DNA of 6,657 nt, from assembly GCA_026415015.1 (NCBI GenBank), contig JAOAHW010000173.1, positions 1 through 6,657 on the forward strand. Reading direction: 5' to 3'. The translations under genes and the position numbers were made by a program. The notes under the pieces were generated by a model. It was given only the letters and a program-made list of their open reading frames with translations. It did not search any database and had not been told where the DNA came from. Origin of the DNA: Syntrophorhabdaceae bacterium (GTDB lineage Bacteria; Desulfobacterota; Syntrophorhabdia; Syntrophorhabdales; Syntrophorhabdaceae). Shown piece by piece: positions 1-4,932 of the stretch; position 1 is the stretch's first letter; each line of letters begins with the position of its first letter.

Positions 1-1
1 C

Positions 2-757
2 CCTGCAAGCCCCATCCATTACCAGTATAACCCGGTAAAGACCATAAAGGTTAATGTCCTTGGGGCATTAAACATGCTCGGCCTTGCAAAGAGGGTTAAG
101 GCAAGGATAATGCAGGCATCCACAAGCGAGGTCTACGGTGACCCTGAGGTCCATCCCCAGAAAGAGGAATACTGGGGAAATGTAAACCCTATAGGAAAGA
201 GGAGTTGTTACGATGAGGGGAAAAGGGTGGCAGAAACCCTTTTTTTCGACTACATGAGACAGAACAGCGTGGATATAAAGGTAATCAGGATATTTAATAC
301 CTATGGTCCAAGGATGAAACCTGATGACGGCAGGGTAGTGAGCAACTTCATTGTCCAGGCAATAAATAATGAGCCTATTACAATTTATGGAGATGGGACA
401 CAAACAAGATCCTTCTGCTATATCGATGATATGATAGAAGGCATGATAAGGATGATGGACTTTGAAACTGGTGAGCATAAAAGGGGTAGAGATTATACAA
501 AGCCATATCTCTCAGGGCTACCTGGGCCTATAAATCTTGGCAATCCCCATGAGGTGTCCATACTTGAGATAGCAAGGAACATTATTGATTTGACAAGGTC
601 AAAGTCTGAGATAATATTTGAAAAACTGCCTGAAGATGACCCTAAAAGGAGGTGTCCTGACATATCAAAGGCAAAAAAATACCTGAAATGGACACCCAAG
701 GTGACTCTAAAAGAGGGCCTGAAAAAGACAATAGAATATTTCTTAGAGAAAAGATGA
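2..757 (+). CDS. UDP-glucuronate decarboxylase-like NAD-dependent epimerase/dehydratase (5' truncated)
   Basis: This is the last 251 residues of an extended short-chain dehydrogenase; the window edge removes the N-terminal Rossmann glycine motif. The open frame already reads PASPIHYQYNPVKTIKVNV before the first ATG at 74, so that ATG is internal. Family features visible are the STSEVYGDP motif with catalytic Thr/Ser and Glu, SCYDEGKR carrying the YxxxK catalytic pair, RIFNTYGPRM, GDGTQTRSFCYIDD and the C-terminal PDISKAKKYLKW segment. These fit UDP-glucuronate decarboxylase (UXS), which makes UDP-xylose from UDP-glucuronate in the cytoplasm for polysaccharide synthesis. UXS proteins are usually 310-320 aa, so roughly 60-70 residues are missing. 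An extra stretch of about 14 residues precedes the PINLGNP motif. The stop overlaps the next start (ATGA). A related nucleotide-sugar dehydratase is the main alternative; the UXS-like SCYDEGKR context makes it less likely. Confidence 0.88.
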   Translation, partial: PASPIHYQYNPVKTIKVNVLGALNMLGLAKRVKARIMQASTSEVYGDPEVHPQKEEYWGNVNPIGKRSCYDEGKRVAETLFFDYMRQNSVDIKVIRIFNTYGPRMKPDDGRVVSNFIVQAINNEPITIYGDGTQTRSFCYIDDMIEGMIRMMDFETGEHKRGRDYTKPYLSGLPGPINLGNPHEVSILEIARNIIDLTRSKSEIIFEKLPEDDPKRRCPDISKAKKYLKWTPKVTLKEGLKKTIEYFLEKR

Positions 758-993
758 CAAAGGAAGCAGAGTTAATAAAAGAGGGCTGGGAAAAAAGATT
801 TGTTACCTGTGAACCCCGACTCTCTGAGATGGTAGAATTATACAGAGAGATAGGGTTTGAGGTGCGTATAGAACCACTACCTTCAGAAGATGAGCTCAAG
901 GATGAAGGATGCAGTGAAAAGGGCTGCACAGTATGCTACCAGGCAGATAGAGAAAGATACAGGGTGATATATACCCGTCCTTCTAACACCTAA
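754..993 (+). CDS. Small cysteine-containing conserved-looking protein of unknown function (79 aa)
   Basis: I do not recognise a named family. The start is the ATG at 754 that overlaps the preceding stop as ATGA, implying translational coupling; an in-frame ATG at 688 would lie deep inside the upstream gene and is unlikely. The protein is soluble and highly charged, with no signal peptide or membrane segment. The N-terminal half (residues 1-40) looks helical, then has a short beta-like FEVRIEPLP stretch. The C-terminal part has Cys53, Cys58 and Cys61 (C-x4-C-x2-C), with a further Cys19, followed by a YRVIYTRP tail. Four cysteines could make a zinc or Fe-S site, but this is inference. It sits between a nucleotide-sugar enzyme and a tRNA methyltransferase, 18 nt upstream of the latter. 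Its clean coding sequence and coupling argue that it is real. Confidence 0.8.
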   Translation: MTKEAELIKEGWEKRFVTCEPRLSEMVELYREIGFEVRIEPLPSEDELKDEGCSEKGCTVCYQADRERYRVIYTRPSNT

Positions 994-1011
994 AGCTAAA
1001 CAGAGATTAAC

Positions 1012-1773
1012 ATGACAGAAGTTAAAATACAGAATAACGATCTCGTCCTTATATGTCACAGAGACAAAAAATACCTTAAAAAGATCGAGGAAAATAAGGC
1101 ATTTAATGGTAAGGGTGGAACACTATCCTTTTCAGACCTTATAGGCAATCCTTTTGGAAAGAGATACGGTGAATATGAGGTATATAGACCTACCTTAGAG
1201 GACATCATTATGTTTGGGGTAAAAAGGGACACCCAGATTATATACCCCAAGGATGCTGCCTTTATCTGTTTGAAACTGGACATAAAATATTGTTCCAGCA
1301 TACTTGAGGTAGGCACAGGGAGCGGTGCCCTAACTATTATATTCTCCAATTTTATAGGCCCGGAAGGAAAGATTGTTACCATAGAAAAAGAGGAGAGGCA
1401 CTTCAGAAACGCAAAAAAGAATATAGAGCGGTTCTGCCAAGATAGAGATGTAGAGGTCATAAACTGCCATGTCTTAGAATATGGTGGCTCAGGTTTTGAT
1501 TCAGTCTTTGTGGATGTAAGAGAGCCCTGGTTATACATGGATAAGGTATGGGGTTTTGTAAAAGAAAGTGGCACTATAGGCATGATCGTCCCCACTACAA
1601 ATCAGATATCAGAGATACTAAAGGCCTTTGATGACCGCGGTGGTTTTGGGGACATAGAAGTCATAGAGATACTTCTGAGGAGATACAAGACAGTAAGTGA
1701 AAGAATAAGACCCTTTGACAGGATGGTGGCCCATACAGGCTATCTTATATTTGCAAGAAAACTCTTGAAATAA
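1012..1773 (+). CDS. trmI: tRNA (adenine-58-N1)-methyltransferase, TrmI/Gcd14 family
   Basis: A 253-aa class I SAM-dependent methyltransferase of the usual length for bacterial/archaeal TrmI. The N-terminal ~75 residues match the small beta domain of the family (LVLICHRDKKYL near the start). YPKDAAFICLKLDI (78-91) leads into SAM-binding motif I, ILEVGTGSG (97-105). The acidic motif II TIEKE is at 123-127, and DVREPW (168-173) provides the catalytic Asp and the PW motif. The C-terminal RMVAHTGYLIFARK is a family signature. The enzyme installs m1A58 (or m1A57/58) in the T-loop of tRNA, working as a homotetramer in characterised members and stabilising tRNA. The start at 1012 follows a weak AGAG Shine-Dalgarno, consistent with operon expression from upstream. 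It is the last gene before the toxin-antitoxin region. Confidence 0.93.
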   Translation: MTEVKIQNNDLVLICHRDKKYLKKIEENKAFNGKGGTLSFSDLIGNPFGKRYGEYEVYRPTLEDIIMFGVKRDTQIIYPKDAAFICLKLDIKYCSSILEVGTGSGALTIIFSNFIGPEGKIVTIEKEERHFRNAKKNIERFCQDRDVEVINCHVLEYGGSGFDSVFVDVREPWLYMDKVWGFVKESGTIGMIVPTTNQISEILKAFDDRGGFGDIEVIEILLRRYKTVSERIRPFDRMVAHTGYLIFARKLLK

Positions 1774-1796
1774 TAATCAAATAAAGACTGATTGAC

Positions 1797-1812
1797 TACC
1801 TGACCACAGGTA
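1797..1812. repeat. Perfect 6-bp inverted repeat, hairpin or operator-like
   Basis: TACCTG and CAGGTA flank the 4-nt spacer ACCA, 24 nt after the trmI stop. As RNA this gives a short hairpin, but no T-run follows, so it is not a canonical Rho-independent terminator. It could be a weak terminator, an RNA processing or end-protection hairpin, or a protein-binding dyad. The rest of the 236-nt spacer (1774-2009) has no convincing coding frame. Confidence 0.4.
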
Positions 1813-1946
1813 CACTTAAACCCAGAGGCAGTGTCCCAAGATGTCCTCATATGCCATTTCAGATAAGGTTTTCCCCCTTAAACAATAATAAATAAACGAG
1901 GTTTACTAACCGTAACTGACCCATTAAGACTACATAAAAGTATTGC

Positions 1947-1975
1947 TTGAAAATCATATCTGAGTTATTTATTCT
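1947..1975 (+). promoter_or_regulatory. Candidate sigma70-type promoter of the toxin-antitoxin module
   Basis: TTGAAA (1947-1952, 5/6 to the -35 consensus) is followed after exactly 17 nt by TATTCT (1970-1975, 4/6 to -10). Transcription would start near 1982, about 28 nt before the antitoxin ATG. An alternative extended -10, TGCTAAAAT (1983-1991), has no good -35. Either would place the dyad at 1978-1995 in the core of the promoter. Confidence 0.5.
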
Positions 1976-1977
1976 AT

Positions 1978-1995
1978 TTGTATGCTAAAATACAA
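1978..1995. promoter_or_regulatory. Inverted repeat, likely autoregulatory operator
   Basis: TTGTAT and ATACAA are perfect reverse complements separated by GCTAAA, ending about 14 nt before the antitoxin start. The dyad lies at the predicted transcription start and overlaps an extended -10-like TGCTAAAAT. Ribbon-helix-helix antitoxins normally bind short palindromes at this position and repress their own operon, so an operator role is a good inference; no binding is shown by the sequence itself. Confidence 0.5.
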
Positions 1996-2009
1996 GTAGG
2001 AGATTATAA

Positions 2010-2251
2010 ATGGATGTCATGAGTATAAGGATTGATAGTAAAAAAAGAAAGGCATTAAAGATAATCGCCTCTATTAAAGGTAAAAGCATGGGGGGATCTT
2101 ATCAGAATTAATTGATGATTACATAAAAAGAAATATGGAAGAAATAAGGTTGTTGTCTGAAAAGGAAAATCTCTTTGAAATAATGAAGATGTCTGAAAAA
2201 ACCTTTATGGAATGGGACAATGATGAAGATGAAATCTACAATAGATTATAA
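2010..2251 (+). pseudogene. Ribbon-helix-helix antitoxin, frameshifted at a G6 run
   Basis: ATG at 2010 follows AGGAG (1998-2002) at good spacing. The first frame codes for MDVMSIRIDSKKRKALKII and continues to KGKSMG, then stops at 2109-2111, giving only 33 aa. From 2096 another frame continues with ILSELIDDYIKRNMEEIR and ends EWDNDEDEIYNRL at 2251. Joined, this makes about 80 aa: an N-terminal beta strand and two helices of a ribbon-helix-helix DNA-binding domain, then an acidic C-terminal tail of the kind that wraps around a MazF toxin. The break lies in the six G of 2090-2095; one more G, or a -1 ribosomal shift there, would restore the protein as KSMGGILSEL. It overlaps the toxin gene by 32 nt, the usual coupled order. 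Decay, slippage-based expression and sequencing error cannot be separated from sequence alone. Confidence 0.8.
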
Positions 2252-2574
2252 AAAATGGGATATTGTATTGGTTCCTTTTCCTTTTACTGATTTGACCACT
2301 ATTAAGAAAAGGCCTGCATTAATTATCTCGCCAGATGAATATAATAAAAAATTAGATGTAGTAATCGTATTTATCACAAGCAACTTAGATGTAGAATATA
2401 GAATGGGTGATTTAAGATTCAAGAATGGAAAAAATCTATCTGCCAAAGCCATCCATGATACGAATGAAATTTGCAACAATCGATAAATCTATCATCATTA
2501 AAAAAATCGGTACACTAACTGAAAATGATGTGGTGGGGTTCAGCGAAACACTATTAGATTTTTTTAAAAAATGA
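2220..2574 (+). pseudogene. MazF/PemK-family mRNA interferase toxin, frameshifted near an A6 run
   Basis: The first frame (2220-2486) codes for 88 aa: a start region with several ATGs (2220, 2223, 2229), then YKKWDIVLVPFPFTDLTT, KKRPALIIS and VVIVFITSN, the conserved core of MazF/PemK endoribonucleases including the Arg of RPAL and the Thr-Ser of ITS. It then ends abnormally. From about 2440 another frame reads LPKPSMIRMKFATIDKSIII and continues to GFSETLLDFFKK, stopping at 2572-2574. This is the expected C-terminal half. One base too many in the A6 run at 2429-2434 explains the break, giving NGKIYLPKPSMIR after removal; total about 117 aa, normal for the family. Unshifted, the product lacks the C-terminal strands and helix and is probably inactive. 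Functional members cleave mRNA at short motifs and are held in check by the adjacent antitoxin. Which ATG starts translation is uncertain. Confidence 0.85.
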
Positions 2575-2667
2575 ACTCTTTAAAAAGCTCTCTTACCTTC
2601 ATTTTTCAGCTATCTTTTTCGCTTTTACTCTATTTAGAGGGATATCAAAAGACGATAAATGCAAAAA

Positions 2668-3318
2668 TCAGAGTATGACAAACCTTTTTATATATTCCAC
2701 AACCTCTTCAGGCTCATCCATAACCCTAAATATGTTCATATCCTCTGGTGATATCTTGCCGGTTGCGAGCATGGTGTCTCTTATCCAGTTTATAAGCCCA
2801 TTCCAGTATGACGAGTCCATGAGAACAACAGGAAAGGGTTTAACCTTTTTTGTCTGTATCAAGGTTATTGCCTCAAAGCACTCATCAAGGGTACCAAAGC
2901 CACCTGGCAGGACAATATAGGCTACAGCATATTTTACAAACATGACCTTTCTTACAAAAAAATAGCGGAAGCTCAGTTTTAAGGTAGAATATGGGTTTGG
3001 TTTCTGTTCAAAGGGTAGTTCAATGTTCAAACCTACAGATTTTGCCCCACCCTCTTTTGCACCCCTGTTTGCAGCCTCCATAACACCTCCGCCACCGCCT
3101 GTTATGATATTAAATCCATTCTTAGCAAGGATCCTTGAGAGTTTCAATGCTTTTTCATATAAAGGGTCATTCTTTGAACATCTGGCACTACCAAAAATAC
3201 TAACAGCCGGGTGGATATCTGAGAGGCTTTCAAAGCCATCTACAAGCTCTGCAAGGATACGAAAAAGCCTCCATGTATCTTTTAAGGTAAAGTCTTCGAT
3301 AACATACTGTTTTTCCAT
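2668..3318 (-). CDS. LOG-family nucleoside-5'-monophosphate phosphoribohydrolase (TIGR00730-type)
   Basis: A 216-aa cytosolic Rossmann-like protein of the lysine-decarboxylase-like/LOG family. The signature pair is present: GGGGGVMEAANRGA (74-87) and PGGFGTLDE (138-146), which bind the phosphate and supply the catalytic Glu. The AVSIFGSAR strand (38-46) and the N-terminal ~35-residue helical extension (DGFESLSDI) mark the longer bacterial subgroup. Characterised members hydrolyse AMP or cytokinin riboside monophosphates to base and ribose-5-phosphate; in most bacteria the physiological substrate is unknown, and the old 'lysine decarboxylase' label is not supported. GGGGA lies 4 nt before the ATG on the minus strand. 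A minus-strand promoter with a perfect TTGACA sits in the spacer shared with the mutase gene. No hairpin-plus-T-run terminator is visible after the stop. Confidence 0.93.
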   Translation of the reverse strand: MEKQYVIEDFTLKDTWRLFRILAELVDGFESLSDIHPAVSIFGSARCSKNDPLYEKALKLSRILAKNGFNIITGGGGGVMEAANRGAKEGGAKSVGLNIELPFEQKPNPYSTLKLSFRYFFVRKVMFVKYAVAYIVLPGGFGTLDECFEAITLIQTKKVKPFPVVLMDSSYWNGLINWIRDTMLATGKISPEDMNIFRVMDEPEEVVEYIKRFVIL

Positions 3319-3334
3319 ATAATCCCCTTTTTAC

Positions 3335-3363
3335 TTGAGATTTTGAGCATTTACATATATTAT
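3335..3363 (+). promoter_or_regulatory. Candidate sigma70-type promoter for the phosphomannomutase gene
   Basis: TTGAGA (3335-3340, 5/6) and TATTAT (3358-3363, 5/6) are separated by exactly 17 nt. Transcription would start near 3370, leaving a leader of about 47 nt before the ATG at 3417. Its -10 occupies nearly the same base pairs as the minus-strand -10 of the LOG gene. Confidence 0.6.
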
Positions 3364-3385
3364 TTATAAGGAAAATATATGTCAA
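3350..3385. repeat. 36-bp imperfect dyad across the divergent promoters
   Basis: The arms TTTACATATATT (3350-3361) and AATATATGTCAA (3374-3385) are reverse complements at 11 of 12 positions, with a perfect 9-bp core (3353-3361 / 3374-3382) and a 12-nt spacer. The dyad covers the plus-strand -10 and the minus-strand -35 and -10. It may be an operator for a dimeric regulator, or reflect a symmetric bidirectional promoter. AT-rich sequence raises the chance of coincidental symmetry. Confidence 0.55.
3357..3385 (-). promoter_or_regulatory. Candidate sigma70-type promoter for the LOG-family gene
   Basis: Read on the minus strand, a perfect TTGACA (3385-3380) is followed after 17 nt by TAATAT (3362-3357, 4/6). 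Transcription would start near 3350, about 32 nt upstream of the ATG at 3318. It overlaps the opposing promoter, so two polymerases could not occupy both at once. Confidence 0.55.
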
Positions 3386-3416
3386 CTGAATTATTTTAAA
3401 TAAAACGGAGGATGCA

Positions 3417-4772
3417 ATGAACAAAGAGATATTCAGGGAATACGACATAAGGGGGACAGTTGAAAAAGACCTCACCGATGATGTGGTAAAAAACATAGGT
3501 AGGGCCTTTGCTTCATATATGCACGAAAGGGGTAAAAAAAATGCCTCTGTAGGTAGAGATGGTAGGTTAAGCTCAGAATACCTGAAAAACCTCATTGTAG
3601 AGGGTATGGTAGAATCAGGTATTGATGTTATTGACTTAGGCCAGTGCCCTACCCCTCTTTTTTATTTTTCCCTTTTTAATATGGATGTGGATGGCGGGAT
3701 AATGGTCACAGGTAGCCATAACCCTCCAGAATTTAATGGTTTTAAGGTGGCCTTTGGCAAAACCACCCTCTTTGGTGAAGAGATACAGGATATAAGAAGG
3801 ATTATTGAGGCTGAAAGATTTATAAAAGGAAAGGGTTCATTAAGTGAATATGGCAATATCGTAGAGGATTATTATAACTACTTGAGAAAAAATATAAAGA
3901 TAACAAAGAAATTCAATATTGTTGTGGATGCAGGAAATGGTGTAGCTGGTGTGGTGGCTGTGCCTATTATGAAGGAGATGGGTCAGAATGTTACACCCCT
4001 TTTCTGTGATGTGGACGGTCATTTTCCAAATCACTTCCCTGACCCTACAGTGGAGAAGAATGTGGTGGCCTTGAGGCAAACAGTCATTGAAAAAAAGGCA
4101 GATGTAGGTATTGGTTATGATGGAGACGGAGACAGGATAGGTGTTGTGGATAATGAGGGCAATATAATATGGGGTGACTACCTCATGATTATATTTGCCA
4201 GGGATATATTCAAGGAGAGACAGGGCGCATACTTTGTATCAGAGGTAAAGTGCTCAAAAAATCTATATGAAGACATAGAGAGACATGGTGGTAGACCAGT
4301 TATGTGGAAGGCAGGACACTCCCTTATAAAACAGAAGATGAAGGAATTAAATGCAGTCCTCGGTGGTGAGATGAGCGGCCATATGTTTTTCGCAGACAGG
4401 TTTTTTGGATATGATGATGCTATATATGCATCATTGAGGCTCATAGAGATCATGGAGAAAGATGGAAGGCCTGTATCAGAATTCTTAAAAGACCTGCCAA
4501 AACTGTATTCAACACCAGAGATAAGGATTGAATGCCCTGATAGTATAAAATTTGACGTAGTAAAAAGGCTTACTGAATACTACAGAAACAGGTATAAGAT
4601 TATAGACATAGATGGCGTAAGGGTGCTTTTAGACGATGGCTGGGGACTTGTCCGTTCTTCTAACACACAACCTGTCCTTGTACTGAGGTTTGAGGCAGAG
4701 ACCCAGGATGCCCTGAATAGGATAGAGAAGATGGTTACCGATGACCTAAAGAGGATAATGGCTGAATTCTAA
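3417..4772 (+). CDS. manB: Phosphomannomutase/phosphoglucomutase (AlgC/ManB type)
   Basis: A complete 451-aa alpha-D-phosphohexomutase, close to the ~460 aa of AlgC. It interconverts mannose-6-P/mannose-1-P and glucose-6-P/glucose-1-P through a phosphoserine, feeding GDP-mannose and UDP-glucose synthesis. All four functional loops are visible: EYDIRGT at the N-terminus; TGSHNPPEFNGFK with the phosphorylated Ser100; DGDGDR (235-240) binding Mg2+; GGEMSGHMFF (316-325) for sugar recognition; and RSSNTQPVLVLRFEA (413-427) for phosphate binding in domain 4. CGGAGG (3406-3411) lies 5 nt before the ATG, a strong ribosome binding site. The gene has its own promoter candidate and diverges from the LOG gene. 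Its sugar-phosphate product connects with the nucleotide-sugar decarboxylase at the window start, though the two are not in one operon. The dual glucose/mannose assignment is inferred from family similarity. Confidence 0.95.
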   Translation: MNKEIFREYDIRGTVEKDLTDDVVKNIGRAFASYMHERGKKNASVGRDGRLSSEYLKNLIVEGMVESGIDVIDLGQCPTPLFYFSLFNMDVDGGIMVTGSHNPPEFNGFKVAFGKTTLFGEEIQDIRRIIEAERFIKGKGSLSEYGNIVEDYYNYLRKNIKITKKFNIVVDAGNGVAGVVAVPIMKEMGQNVTPLFCDVDGHFPNHFPDPTVEKNVVALRQTVIEKKADVGIGYDGDGDRIGVVDNEGNIIWGDYLMIIFARDIFKERQGAYFVSEVKCSKNLYEDIERHGGRPVMWKAGHSLIKQKMKELNAVLGGEMSGHMFFADRFFGYDDAIYASLRLIEIMEKDGRPVSEFLKDLPKLYSTPEIRIECPDSIKFDVVKRLTEYYRNRYKIIDIDGVRVLLDDGWGLVRSSNTQPVLVLRFEAETQDALNRIEKMVTDDLKRIMAEF

Positions 4773-4802
4773 ACAGGAGATAAAAAAAATTAATCTGTTT
4801 TA

Positions 4803-4830
4803 TTGGGTCAAAAATAGAATTGGATATAAC
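4803..4830 (+). promoter_or_regulatory. Weak candidate promoter upstream of the radical SAM gene
   Basis: TTGGGT (4803-4808, 3/6) and TATAAC (4825-4830, 5/6) are 16 nt apart. The 160-nt gap after the mutase gene makes a separate promoter plausible, but the -35 is poor and read-through from the mutase gene is equally possible because no convincing terminator is seen between them. Confidence 0.25.
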
Positions 4831-4851
4831 ACCATAATCTTAATTAACCTC

Positions 4852-4897
4852 ACCTTGAACCCTCTAAACCCTGAAAATCTAATCTTGAACCCAGAAC
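4852..4897. repeat. Degenerate ~7-bp tandem repeat (consensus near CCYTGAA)
   Basis: Successive 7-8 nt units all end in AA: CCTTGAA, CCCTCTAA, ACCCTGAA, AATCTAA, TCTTGAA, CCCAGAA. The 9-mer CTTGAACCC occurs exactly twice, at 4854-4862 and 4884-4892, 30 nt apart. It lies in the noncoding spacer just before the radical SAM gene. It resembles intergenic heptamer repeats; no protein-binding or structural role can be read from it. Confidence 0.5.
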
Positions 4898-4932
4898 AGG
4901 TTGATAAATCAAGCATACGGTAATTAGAGATA

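Noticed and set aside
688..753. In-frame upstream ATG at 688 that would extend the small cysteine protein by 22 residues
   Set aside because: It lies inside the decarboxylase gene, has no good ribosome binding site, and its extra residues are only the out-of-frame reading of that gene. The ATGA overlap at 754 is the usual coupled start.
1774..2009. Possible small RNA, mobile-element remnant or attachment site in the spacer before the toxin-antitoxin module
   Set aside because: I found no tRNA-like, riboswitch-like, terminal-repeat or transposase-like sequence. Only short hairpins and the promoter/operator region could be supported.
1947..2574. The accessory region as a novel defence system
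   Set aside because: Both products belong to well-known type II toxin-antitoxin families (ribbon-helix-helix and MazF/PemK). There are no CRISPR repeats, nucleases, helicases or other defence genes beside it.
2628..2639. CTCTA-TT-TAGAG hairpin downstream of the LOG gene
   Set aside because: The stem is short, the loop is only 2 nt, and there is no T-run on either strand, so it is likely coincidental.
3230..3595. 121-aa minus-strand open frame spanning the LOG start and the mutase start
   Set aside because: It overlaps two well-supported genes and the divergent promoter region, shows no recognisable protein features, and is explained as a shadow of the mutase coding strand.
4771..4802. AAACAG/CTGTTT inverted repeat after the phosphomannomutase stop as a terminator
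   Set aside because: The stem is only 6 bp and AT-rich, the loop is about 18 nt, and only a short T-rich tail follows, so it is too weak to call a terminator.
4901..4912. TTGATAAATCAA palindrome as a -35 or operator for the radical SAM gene
   Set aside because: No acceptable -10 lies at 15-19 nt, and a 12-bp AT-rich palindrome alone is weak evidence.
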